This document shows, piece after piece, positions 29,559 through 38,308 of a DNA stretch of 64,000 nt. The stretch is from JAWOLE01 sp035263845 (lineage in GTDB: Bacteria > Acidobacteriota > Thermoanaerobaculia > UBA5066 > Gp7-AA6): positions 7,624 to 71,623 of the forward strand of contig DATFQY010000198.1 of assembly GCA_035263845.1 (NCBI GenBank), given 5' to 3'. How positions within the stretch are numbered: position 1 is the stretch's first letter; each line of letters opens with the position of its first letter. Both the position numbers and the translations under genes were made by a program. The notes below the pieces were generated by a model. That model was not told the origin of the DNA, did no database searches, and saw only the letters and a program-made list of their open reading frames with translations.

Positions 29559-32384
29559 TCAGAAAAGCTTCAGGAGGATGAGGTTGATGACGACGCCGTG
29601 GATTCCGTGGGAGACGACGGGGACTCCAACCTCCGCGCGGACGAGCGTGTTGGACCACGGCCCGTTGAGCGACGCGAGCAGGCCGGCGCCCGAGTAGTAG
29701 GTGTTGTCGAAGCCGGACTTCTTGTCGTTCAAGACCGCCTGGTCGTAGAAGCCTTCGAACCGGATGATGTTCTCGATGTTCAGGCCGTAGGAGATGTTGG
29801 CGATGAACGCTTCCTGCGTCCGTAAGCTACCGGACTTGTAGCCGCGGACCGGGTTCCCGGAGAAACTCCCGAACTCGTACTTGGAGAACCGGTCGAGGTC
29901 GTGGCCGCCCAGGTAGGAGACGCCGAGGTGGAGCTTGCGGAACCCGGAGAAGTACTGGTCCTTGGCGACCGAGAGCGACCACTTCTGGTAATCCTGCTGG
30001 TCCGGGTTGAACTCGGAAGTCGCCGGGTCGCCCCAGAACTCCCACTTGCGGCGGCGGTAGCCCGAGCCGGCCGCGACGATGTTGAATCCGGAAAAATTGG
30101 CGACCAGCTTCAGCTCCGCGCCGTCCGTGAACGTGTCGACCGGGGTCACGAAGTCGGGCCCGGTGTCGCTGTCGCGCTGGAAGTTGTCCCACTTGGAGAA
30201 GATGCCGAGGCTCGCCTTCAGGTACGGCCCGATCGGGTGACCCACGTTGAGCTGGAAGACGGCCGGAAGGTGCTTGATCTTCTCCGACTTCACCTCCTGG
30301 CCGTTCCGGTAGGAGACGTCGCCGAAGGGGAACGCCACGGCGAAGAGGTCCGCTCCCAGGTCGAAGCGGCTGCCGGCGAGCGCCGGATCCGTGTAGTTGG
30401 CCGTCAGCAGCGCCCCGGCGAAGAAGACCGAGAGCTGCTTGCCCTTGCCCCAGAGGTCGAAGTTGAAGTGCTGGATGCCGACGAGCGGCAGCGGGAAGTC
30501 GAGCGAGTCGTCGTAGAAGGCGCCGAGCACCCCGAACGTGCTCTTCTTGGAGATCTTCTCCTCGACAATCCGTTCGCCGGCGTGCTCCGGGTTCGGAACC
30601 AGGTAGCGCATCCCGTTGTCCGTGTGCCGGATCATCTGGGACGGCGAGGCGTATGCCTGCGCGCGCAGGGTGTCGAAGTCGGGAGGATCCACGACGATGC
30701 TCTGGACCTCGACTTTTCGCTCGATGGCCGTCGTGCGGCCGGCGGTCGAGTAGACCTCTTCTCCCTTGATCTCCAGGGGAAGCGAAACGTCCGGCCTTCC
30801 GGGAACCTGCCGGTAGATCTCCGTCTGGACGGCGGAGAGCGTCTCTCCCTTGAGGTTCAGCTGAACGGAGTCGCGGCGCAGGAGGGCGAAGGTCTCCTTG
30901 TCGATCCAGACGCTCCCGCGGTACGCGGGTTTGTCGCTGACCTGCTGCTTGGGCGCGTACGCGACGTGGTAGGCAGGGCGGTCCGACATCGTCCCCTCGC
31001 CCTTCAGCGAGTACTCGTAGTCCTCGGTCAGGCGGATGTCCAGCGGGATGGCGGTGACCTTTTCCGGCTGGAGGATCGGGAGCCTGGGCAGCGTCTTGCC
31101 CTTCCACTTGACCCCGTTCAGGTAGAACTCGTCCCACTCCCAGTCCGCCGACTCTCCGCGGCGATAGAAGACGGGCCCGAGGATCGTCAGGTCGAACGTC
31201 TCGTTGACCTCGGCGATCCGGAACCGAAGCGAAGTCTTGAGGTGCGCGACGTAGGAGTTGAAGGCCGCGCGCTGCCCGGCGTCCCACGCCCGCTCGCGGG
31301 CGATGATCTCGTCGGCCGTGAGCCCGCGCTCGGCGCCGACCTCGACCTTCGTCCGGGTCGCGCCGCCTGGGCGCTCGGCGGGCTGGAGCACGGCGGCGAG
31401 CGGCCCCTTGGAGAGATCGAGGTCCAGGATCTTCGCGCCCTTCACGTCGAAATCTCTCTTCGCGCCGCTGGCCAGGTTTTCGACGGACGCCTTCGTGAAC
31501 GGGCCGCCCGAGAGCTCGATCCGGACGATCCCGGCCGGGTCCGCGGGCAGGAAGAGAATCGGCGTGAACTTCTTGCCGTCGAAGAACCGGGCGAGAACCG
31601 CCGGGGAGCCGTCCTTCCGAGTCGCGCGGGTCGCCGTCGGGTCCCGCGAAACGTCGTTGGTCAGGTATGCCTGGAGCCGTGCGAGCGCCTGCGAGCCGGC
31701 GTCGGTCAGCTCGACCGGCGCCTGGGCGTCCTGGAAGAGCACGGCCCTCGAGAAGGAAGGGCCGTCTCCCGGCTCCTTCGCTATCGCCCGCAGAAGATCG
31801 CTGGCCGGATCACCCGTGGATCGAGCCCGCGCCAGCACCCATCGGCCGGCGATGGATTGAAGCGGGGTGGCCTGATGACCGTCGCGAAGGGCGAGTGCGT
31901 CCACGTACGGCGAGAGCTCCTCTTCCATCTCCGCGGACAGGGGAGTCTCGACGGCGAGCCCGACCGGCTCCTCGGGCGAGCCGGCCCGGAACGCGGAGGA
32001 GAGGAGCTTGACCGCATACGCGAACCGGACCGGATCGGTCGGCGCCGGCAGCTCGAGCAGGACACCCGCCGCGGAGTGGAGGGCGGAAAGCCACCCGGAA
32101 GCTTGCTGGATCCCGGCGTCGCCGTAGTCGGCCAGCCGGACGGAAAAGAGGCAGGACGCGGCCGGCTCTTCCGGAGAGGGCGCCGCCGCCAGCCGCGCCA
32201 GGACGAGCGTCTTCGAGCCTTGGACGCAGCGCCCGTCCGTCCGCTCGGCGGCGATTCGGAGACGCTCTACGGCGCCGGCCGATCCGCTGCCGAGCAGGGC
32301 GAGGAGCAGCCCCGCAAAGAGGAGCTTGGCTGCGGCGGGAGAACGGCGAGGGATTTCGGAGAGGTTGCCGGTGGCGTTCCTCAC
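29559..32384 (-). CDS. Large envelope protein with C-terminal beta-barrel-like region
   Basis: About 941 residues from a GTG at 32384 with no clear Shine-Dalgarno; it begins 44 bases after recA on the same strand. Signal peptide (AAAKLLFAGLLLALLGSGSAGA). Residues up to about 320 form a globular region of unknown type. A central part (about 370-620) resembles outer-membrane-lipoprotein-sorting-like folds, with repeated long strands (VSDKPAYRGSVWIDKETFALLR). The last roughly 300 residues alternate strands and turns (GIQHFNFDLWGKGKQLSVFFAGALLTANY, FSGFNIVAAGSGYRRRKWEFW) and end in Phe (VVINLILLKLF), like a barrel. No named family recognised. Confidence 0.75.
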   Translation of the reverse strand: MRNATGNLSEIPRRSPAAAKLLFAGLLLALLGSGSAGAVERLRIAAERTDGRCVQGSKTLVLARLAAAPSPEEPAASCLFSVRLADYGDAGIQQASGWLSALHSAAGVLLELPAPTDPVRFAYAVKLLSSAFRAGSPEEPVGLAVETPLSAEMEEELSPYVDALALRDGHQATPLQSIAGRWVLARARSTGDPASDLLRAIAKEPGDGPSFSRAVLFQDAQAPVELTDAGSQALARLQAYLTNDVSRDPTATRATRKDGSPAVLARFFDGKKFTPILFLPADPAGIVRIELSGGPFTKASVENLASGAKRDFDVKGAKILDLDLSKGPLAAVLQPAERPGGATRTKVEVGAERGLTADEIIARERAWDAGQRAAFNSYVAHLKTSLRFRIAEVNETFDLTILGPVFYRRGESADWEWDEFYLNGVKWKGKTLPRLPILQPEKVTAIPLDIRLTEDYEYSLKGEGTMSDRPAYHVAYAPKQQVSDKPAYRGSVWIDKETFALLRRDSVQLNLKGETLSAVQTEIYRQVPGRPDVSLPLEIKGEEVYSTAGRTTAIERKVEVQSIVVDPPDFDTLRAQAYASPSQMIRHTDNGMRYLVPNPEHAGERIVEEKISKKSTFGVLGAFYDDSLDFPLPLVGIQHFNFDLWGKGKQLSVFFAGALLTANYTDPALAGSRFDLGADLFAVAFPFGDVSYRNGQEVKSEKIKHLPAVFQLNVGHPIGPYLKASLGIFSKWDNFQRDSDTGPDFVTPVDTFTDGAELKLVANFSGFNIVAAGSGYRRRKWEFWGDPATSEFNPDQQDYQKWSLSVAKDQYFSGFRKLHLGVSYLGGHDLDRFSKYEFGSFSGNPVRGYKSGSLRTQEAFIANISYGLNIENIIRFEGFYDQAVLNDKKSGFDNTYYSGAGLLASLNGPWSNTLVRAEVGVPVVSHGIHGVVINLILLKLF

Positions 32385-32428
32385 CCGAACACCGGCGGTG
32401 CGAGGCGGCGCAACGTCGCTACTACCTT

Positions 32429-33511
<1,083 letters not shown>

Positions 33512-33529
33512 GTCCTCACCTTTCCTGCG

Positions 33530-33547
33530 CTGGAGCGCGTGCTCCAG
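33530..33547. repeat. Perfect palindrome in the recA leader
   Basis: CTGGAGC, loop GCGT, GCTCCAG: a 7-bp perfect inverted repeat located about 20 bases upstream of the recA start codon, between the -10 box and the Shine-Dalgarno. It could be an operator for a repressor or an RNA hairpin in the leader. No matching sequence is seen at the lexA promoter. Confidence 0.6.
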
Positions 33548-33581
33548 GGATTGCGCGCCTGAGCCTCTCGGCCGGTTCGCG

Positions 33582-33587
33582 ATTATA
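33582..33587 (-). promoter_or_regulatory. -10 element of the recA promoter
   Basis: Reads TATAAT on the minus strand, about 70 bases before the recA ATG. The hexamer 17 bases further upstream (GAATCG) is a poor -35, so an activator or alternative contact may be needed. It lies within the 100-base divergent recA-pgpA region. Confidence 0.55.
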
Positions 33588-33611
33588 GACTCCGGGCGGG
33601 ATTTCGATTCG

Positions 33612-34190
33612 ATGAGGACGGCGCCATCATCGCCGGGCGAAGCCCGCCTGTCAACGGCCGACGTGCGCCGCGCGTTTCGCCAGTCGCCAATCTCCACTCT
33701 TCTCTCCCTCGGACTCGGCACCGGGCTGTCGCCGTTCGCTCCCGGCACGGCCGGGTCGGCTCTCGCCCTGGCGGCCGCGTGGCTCTTCCTTCGCGCCGTC
33801 GCGTCCGCCTCGCCGAGTTTCGCTGCGGCGGGGGGACTGTTGATGTCCGGGCTCCTCGTCGCCTTTGCCGGCGTCTTTCTCTCCACGAGGACGGCGCGCC
33901 TGCTCGCGGCGAAGGACCCCGGCTGCATCGTCATCGACGAGGTCGCGGGGCAGCTCCTCGCCTCGGCGGCCGTTCCCCTCTTCCGCTATCCCTCGCCGAT
34001 GATCGAGGCTGCGGCGTACTTCGTCTCCTTCTTCCTCTTCCGGCTTTTCGACGTCTGGAAGCCGGGCCCGATCCATCGGCTGCAGGACCTGCCGGAAGGG
34101 TGGGGGATCGTGGCCGACGACGTCGCCGCGGGTCTCCTCGCGGCGGGTTGCCTCGCGGCCGGCGCGCTGGCCCTCGGCTGGTGGCCGTGA
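33612..34190 (+). CDS. pgpA: Phosphatidylglycerophosphatase A
   Basis: Dephosphorylates phosphatidylglycerophosphate in the inner membrane. 192 residues with the PgpA signatures GLGTGLSPFAPGTAGS, PGCIVIDEVAGQ and FRLFDVWKPGPIHRLQDLPE-type block, then GIVADDVAAG, and about four membrane spans. The ATG at 33612 is the first in frame inside the recA-pgpA gap. Its stop overlaps the murB GTG (GTGA). Confidence 0.93.
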   Translation: MRTAPSSPGEARLSTADVRRAFRQSPISTLLSLGLGTGLSPFAPGTAGSALALAAAWLFLRAVASASPSFAAAGGLLMSGLLVAFAGVFLSTRTARLLAAKDPGCIVIDEVAGQLLASAAVPLFRYPSPMIEAAAYFVSFFLFRLFDVWKPGPIHRLQDLPEGWGIVADDVAAGLLAAGCLAAGALALGWWP

Positions 34191-35083
34191 ATCTCGAGCT
34201 TTCCCCGGAGGAGGGGGGCGTCACCCGTGACGAGCCGCTCGCGCCCCGGACCACCTGGAAGATCGGCGGCCCGGCGAAGTGGTTTGCCCGGGTCCGGACC
34301 GAGGAGGCCCTGGTGAAGACGCTGTCGGCCGCGTCGGAAGCGGGACTTCCGGTCGCGCTCCTGGGCATGGGGTCGAACATCCTCGTGTCCGACGAGGGGT
34401 TCCCCGGCGTCGTCGTCCGGTTAGACGGCGCCTTCCTGAAGGTGACGATCGAGGGCGAGTCGGTGGCGGCCGGCGGGGGTGCGGCCCTCGGCGCCGTCTG
34501 CGCGGCGGCCGCACGGGCTTCCCTCTCGGGGATCGAGCCGATCTCCGGGATTCCGTCCTCGATCGGCGCCGCGGTCCGGATCAACGCCGGGGCCTATGGC
34601 GGCGAGATCTTCGACGTCCTGACGAGCGTTCGACTGGTTTCGCCGGCTGGACGCGGGAGGACGGCCGCTGCGGCGGAAATCCCGCACTCCTACCGCTGGA
34701 CGGGGTTGATGGAGACCCGGGAGATCGTGGTGCGGGCGACCCTCGCCCTCCACCGGGCGCCCCTCGAGCAGATCGAGGCCAGCACGAAGCTCGCCGCCGA
34801 CAAGCGGCGGGGCGCCCTCCCCTCCGAGCCCAACGCGGGGAGCGTCTTCCGAAACCCGCCGGGCGATTATGCCGGCCGCCTGATCGAGGCGTGCGGCTTG
34901 AAGGGGAGTCGGAGCGGGGGAGCGGTCATCTCGCCGCGCCACGCCAACGTCATCGTCAACGAGGGAGGGGCGAGGGCCTCCGATGTCCTCGCCCTGATGC
35001 GGCTGTCCCGCGATAAGGTGCGGGAGAAGTTCGGCGTGACGTTGAAGCCCGAGGTCGAGCTTCTGGGAACGAGGTGGGATTGA
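34187..35083 (+). CDS. murB: UDP-N-acetylenolpyruvoylglucosamine reductase
   Basis: Makes UDP-MurNAc for peptidoglycan using FAD and NADPH. 298 residues: PRTTWKIGGPAKWFA, the FAD-binding GMGSNILVSDEGFPGVVVRL, SGIPSSIGAAVRINAGAYG, catalytic serine in NAGSVFRNP, and the last acid in KPEVELLG. A GTG at 34187 overlaps the pgpA stop; another GTG two codons earlier is possible. Length and motifs fit the shorter (type II) MurB. Confidence 0.94.
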   Translation: MNLELSPEEGGVTRDEPLAPRTTWKIGGPAKWFARVRTEEALVKTLSAASEAGLPVALLGMGSNILVSDEGFPGVVVRLDGAFLKVTIEGESVAAGGGAALGAVCAAAARASLSGIEPISGIPSSIGAAVRINAGAYGGEIFDVLTSVRLVSPAGRGRTAAAAEIPHSYRWTGLMETREIVVRATLALHRAPLEQIEASTKLAADKRRGALPSEPNAGSVFRNPPGDYAGRLIEACGLKGSRSGGAVISPRHANVIVNEGGARASDVLALMRLSRDKVREKFGVTLKPEVELLGTRWD

Positions 35084-35129
35084 CGCGATTCTTGCAGGAA
35101 GGCGGGCGGGAAGGCTTCGGGGTGTCGCA

Positions 35130-36131
35130 ATGAGGGCGCTGCTGCTGGCGGGAGGGGTGGGGACGAGGCTGTGGCCGCTCTCCAACGAGGAGCGGCCGAA
35201 GCAGTTCCTTCCGCTCCTTTCCGAGAAGAGCCTCCTCGCGGAGACCTTCGAGCGGCTCCTTCCGCTGACCGAGGAAATCTTCGTCGCCACCGCCGAGCGG
35301 CACGCCGACCTGGTCCTCGAGGAGCTGAAAGCGCTGCCCGCCGACCGAATCCTGATGGAGCCCGCCCGCCGCAACTCCGGGCCGGCGCTCCTCTCCGCGG
35401 CCATCGCATTCGAGCGCGACGGCGACCCGGTGACGGCCGCCATCCCCTCCGACCAGACGGTCGCCGATCCCGACGCTCTGCGCCGCTCGCTGGCGACGGC
35501 GGGCCGGGCGGCCGACTCCGCCTCCGCCGTCGTTCTCGCCGTGCCTCCGAGCCGGCCGGACACGGACTTCGGTTACCTCGAGGTCGGCGAGGACACGCCG
35601 GGAGAGGGGCTGCCGGTCGTCCGCTTCCTCGAGAAGCCCGGCCAAGAGGAGGCGGAGGCGTGCGTTAAGGCCGGCTGCTTCTGGAACGCCGGCATCTTCG
35701 TCTTCCGCCCCTCCCGCTTCCTGGCGGAGGCGCGCCGGGTCGCCGCTCCCTTGGTCGAGAAGGTCGAGCTCTACCGCCGCAAGCTCCGCGAGCGCGACGA
35801 AGAGGGCGCCCGGCGGGCCTGGGAGGATCTGCCGTCGGTCTCGATCGACTACGCCGTGATGGAGAAAGCGAACCGGGTCCGGGCCGTCCCGCTGCGCGCC
35901 GGATGGAGCGACGTGGGGACCTGGCGTTCGGTGCGGGAGCTGCGCGGCCCGACCGACGAGCACGGCAACTTGATCTTCTCGAAATCCCGCGTGGTGGCCC
36001 CCGGTGTTCGGGATAGCGCGATCGTCGTTTCGGACGCTGGGATCCTGATCATGCCCTTCGAGCGTGAGAACGAGCTTCGTTCCGCAGTCGAGCGCGCCCA
36101 CCAGAAAGCCTCCGAAACCAAGACCGGCTGA
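35130..36131 (+). CDS. manC: Mannose-1-phosphate guanylyltransferase
   Basis: Makes GDP-mannose for glycan synthesis. 333 residues: the nucleotidyltransferase motif LLAGGVGTRLWPLSNEERPK, PSDQTVADP, FLEKPG, GCFWNAGIFVF and GWSDVGTW. It lacks the C-terminal phosphomannose-isomerase domain seen in long ManC/AlgA proteins. Lies on the same strand as murB, 46 bases away. The exopolysaccharide genes at 40-45 kb may be its customer, but that is inference. Confidence 0.93.
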   Translation: MRALLLAGGVGTRLWPLSNEERPKQFLPLLSEKSLLAETFERLLPLTEEIFVATAERHADLVLEELKALPADRILMEPARRNSGPALLSAAIAFERDGDPVTAAIPSDQTVADPDALRRSLATAGRAADSASAVVLAVPPSRPDTDFGYLEVGEDTPGEGLPVVRFLEKPGQEEAEACVKAGCFWNAGIFVFRPSRFLAEARRVAAPLVEKVELYRRKLRERDEEGARRAWEDLPSVSIDYAVMEKANRVRAVPLRAGWSDVGTWRSVRELRGPTDEHGNLIFSKSRVVAPGVRDSAIVVSDAGILIMPFERENELRSAVERAHQKASETKTG

Positions 36132-36244
36132 TCCCCAACCGGACGAGCCGCTTCGCCCTTTTCAACGCAAATCCCGTCGGGCGGGAGTTTTGCTCGGTTC
36201 CGAACGGGAGGGGAGGGTCTGGGAGGCAAAGGGCCGGTTTCTCG

Positions 36245-36273
36245 TTGATTTTAAAGGCTTTTGCGCGTATGAT
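36245..36273 (+). promoter_or_regulatory. Sigma70-type promoter for the moxR operon
   Basis: TTGATT (36245-36250), 17-base spacer, TATGAT (36268-36273), in an AT-richer island of the 216-base gap after manC, about 75 bases before the moxR ATG. No other feature is visible in that gap. Confidence 0.6.
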
Positions 36274-36347
36274 GAGTGTTTCCACAAAGCTATGGGAATC
36301 GGGTTTGCCGGCGCGACAGTTACCTTGCCGGCAGTGAAGGCGTTCGC

Positions 36348-37310
36348 ATGAGCACCGAAATCGCGGGAAGCAAGACGGAGATCGCCGCCGGCCTCAAGCG
36401 GCTGCGCGAGAACGTCCGGCTGATCTACAGGGGAGAGGCCAGGGCGGTGGACCTGACGCTGACGGCGCTGCTGTCGCGCGGCCACATCCTCATCGAGGAC
36501 GTCCCGGGGGTCGGAAAGACGACGCTCGCCCGCGCGCTTGGCAAGAGCTTGTCGCTGGAATTCCGGCGGATCCAGTTCACTAGCGACACGCTGCCCGCCG
36601 ACGTCCTCGGCATCTCCGTCTTCCACACACCGACGGAGCGCTTCGAGTTCCACGCCGGGCCGATCTTCTCCAACATCGTCCTGGCCGACGAGATCAACCG
36701 CGCCACGCCGAAGACGCAGTCCGCCCTGCTCGAGGCGATGAACGAGGGAGCGGTCACGATCGAGTCGGAGCGGCGGCCCCTGCCGCAGCCGTTCATGGTG
36801 GTCGCGACGCAGAACCCGGTCGAGTATCTTGGGACTTACCCCCTGCCCGAGTCCCAGATGGACCGTTTCTTCCTGCGTCTGTCGCTGGGATACCCGTCCG
36901 AGCAGGAGGAGAAGATGCTTCTGCGCCGCGGCGGGACGGAGAAGGCCTTGAACGCGATTCCCGCGGTGCTCGATCCGGACGAGGTGCTGGAGCTCCAGGA
37001 CCGTGTCGAGCACGTAACGGTCTCCGACAAGCTCCTCGATTACCTCCACGCCATCGTGCGGGCGACGCGGCGCGCGGGCGACCTGCGCCTTCCGGTCTCG
37101 ACGCGCGGCGCCCAGGCGCTCTTCCGCGCGACGCAGGCGTACGCCCTGATGCAGGGGAGGGACTACGCGGTGCCCGACGACGTCCAGGCGATCGCCGAGT
37201 CGGTCCTGGCCCATCGCATTCTCGCCATCTCTTCCGACGGATTCGGCTCGGGCAACCACGAAAGGGAAGTTGTCAGGAAGATCCTCTCGCAGGTGGCCGT
37301 CCCGGTCTGA
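36348..37310 (+). CDS. MoxR-family AAA+ ATPase
   Basis: 320 residues, a chaperone-like ATPase. Walker A is DVPGVGKTTLARAL (51-64), Walker B is NIVLADEINRATPKTQSALLEAM, and the family block VVATQNPVEYLGTYPLPESQMDRF follows. MoxR proteins act with the adjacent DUF58 protein on membrane or surface complexes; the three-gene set MoxR-DUF58-transglutaminase is common in bacteria. The ATG at 36348 is chosen because upstream codons fall in the promoter. Confidence 0.94.
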   Translation: MSTEIAGSKTEIAAGLKRLRENVRLIYRGEARAVDLTLTALLSRGHILIEDVPGVGKTTLARALGKSLSLEFRRIQFTSDTLPADVLGISVFHTPTERFEFHAGPIFSNIVLADEINRATPKTQSALLEAMNEGAVTIESERRPLPQPFMVVATQNPVEYLGTYPLPESQMDRFFLRLSLGYPSEQEEKMLLRRGGTEKALNAIPAVLDPDEVLELQDRVEHVTVSDKLLDYLHAIVRATRRAGDLRLPVSTRGAQALFRATQAYALMQGRDYAVPDDVQAIAESVLAHRILAISSDGFGSGNHEREVVRKILSQVAVPV

Positions 37311-37321
37311 TAGTCCGTTCC

Positions 37322-38308
37322 ATGACTCGCCTGATCCCCGACTGGGAAATACGGATCACCAACTTCGGCCTGGGATACGTCCTGATGTGCCTCGTCGTGG
37401 CCATCGGGGCGACGAACACGGGCAACAACGGGCTCTACCTGGTGCTCGCGGGGATGCTCGCGGCGATGATCGTCTCGGGCGTGATCTCGCGGCGCAACCT
37501 TCGCGGGGTCTCCTGCGAGATCGAGCCGGTCGGGGAGGTCATCGCCGGCCGGCCGGCCCTTCTGCGAGCCCGGCTGCAAAACCGGATGCTCGCGACCACC
37601 GCGCAGGGCCTCTTCCTCCTGCATGAGGGCCTGCCGGGGCCGCTCTGGATCGATCCTCTGAAGCCCGGCGAGCGGCGCGACATCCTCGTCGAGGGCGTCT
37701 TTCCGAGGCGAGGGGTCTTTCGGAACGCGGACGCGGGACTGCTCTCGCGGTTTCCGCTCGGCCTCTTCCGAAAGTACCGCCACGCGCGGCTGGCACGCGA
37801 GGTCGTCGTCTTCCCGAGCCCCGAGGCCAGCGCCGTCCCGCAGATCCCGCCGGAGGACGCGCGGGGCGGTCGGTCTCACCCGCGGCGCCGCGGAGGGGGC
37901 TCGGACATCCGGATGCTTCGCGATTTCGTCGCGGGCGACGACCCGCGGGACCTCCACTGGAAGCAGTCGGCGCGGATGCGCCACTGGATCGTCCGCGAGC
38001 GCGAGGCGGAGAGGGACCGGGTGATCTTCCTCGCGCTGGACAACGCGCTCGCCGATCCGTCGGACCCGGCCGCGCTCGAAGGCCTGGAACGGCGAATCTC
38101 CCGCTGCGCCGGCCAGGCCCTCCTGCTGCTGTCCCGGGGAGGCGAGGTGGGCTTCGTGTCGCGCAACACGCTCGTATCGGCCTCGGCCGGGCGGGCCCAG
38201 CGGACGCGGATCCTCGACGCGCTCGCGCGGGTCAACGCGATCCCGGCGGCGGGAGCGCCCGCGTTCCCACCCCTGCGCCACGCCGACATGAGGTGGTACG
38301 TCGCATGA
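37322..38308 (+). CDS. DUF58 domain membrane-associated protein
   Basis: 328 residues: two N-terminal membrane spans (about 15-55: LGYVLMCLVVAIGATNTGNNGLYLVLAG, with the usual NxGNNxLYL motif), a beta-rich region, then the DUF58 core with FPRRGVFR, SRFPLGLFRKYR, FVAGDDPRDLHWKQSARM. Its partner is the MoxR ATPase 11 bases upstream. The function of the pair is generally unknown but tied to envelope integrity in studied cases. Stop overlaps the transglutaminase start (ATGA). Confidence 0.92.
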   Translation: MTRLIPDWEIRITNFGLGYVLMCLVVAIGATNTGNNGLYLVLAGMLAAMIVSGVISRRNLRGVSCEIEPVGEVIAGRPALLRARLQNRMLATTAQGLFLLHEGLPGPLWIDPLKPGERRDILVEGVFPRRGVFRNADAGLLSRFPLGLFRKYRHARLAREVVVFPSPEASAVPQIPPEDARGGRSHPRRRGGGSDIRMLRDFVAGDDPRDLHWKQSARMRHWIVREREAERDRVIFLALDNALADPSDPAALEGLERRISRCAGQALLLLSRGGEVGFVSRNTLVSASAGRAQRTRILDALARVNAIPAAGAPAFPPLRHADMRWYVA

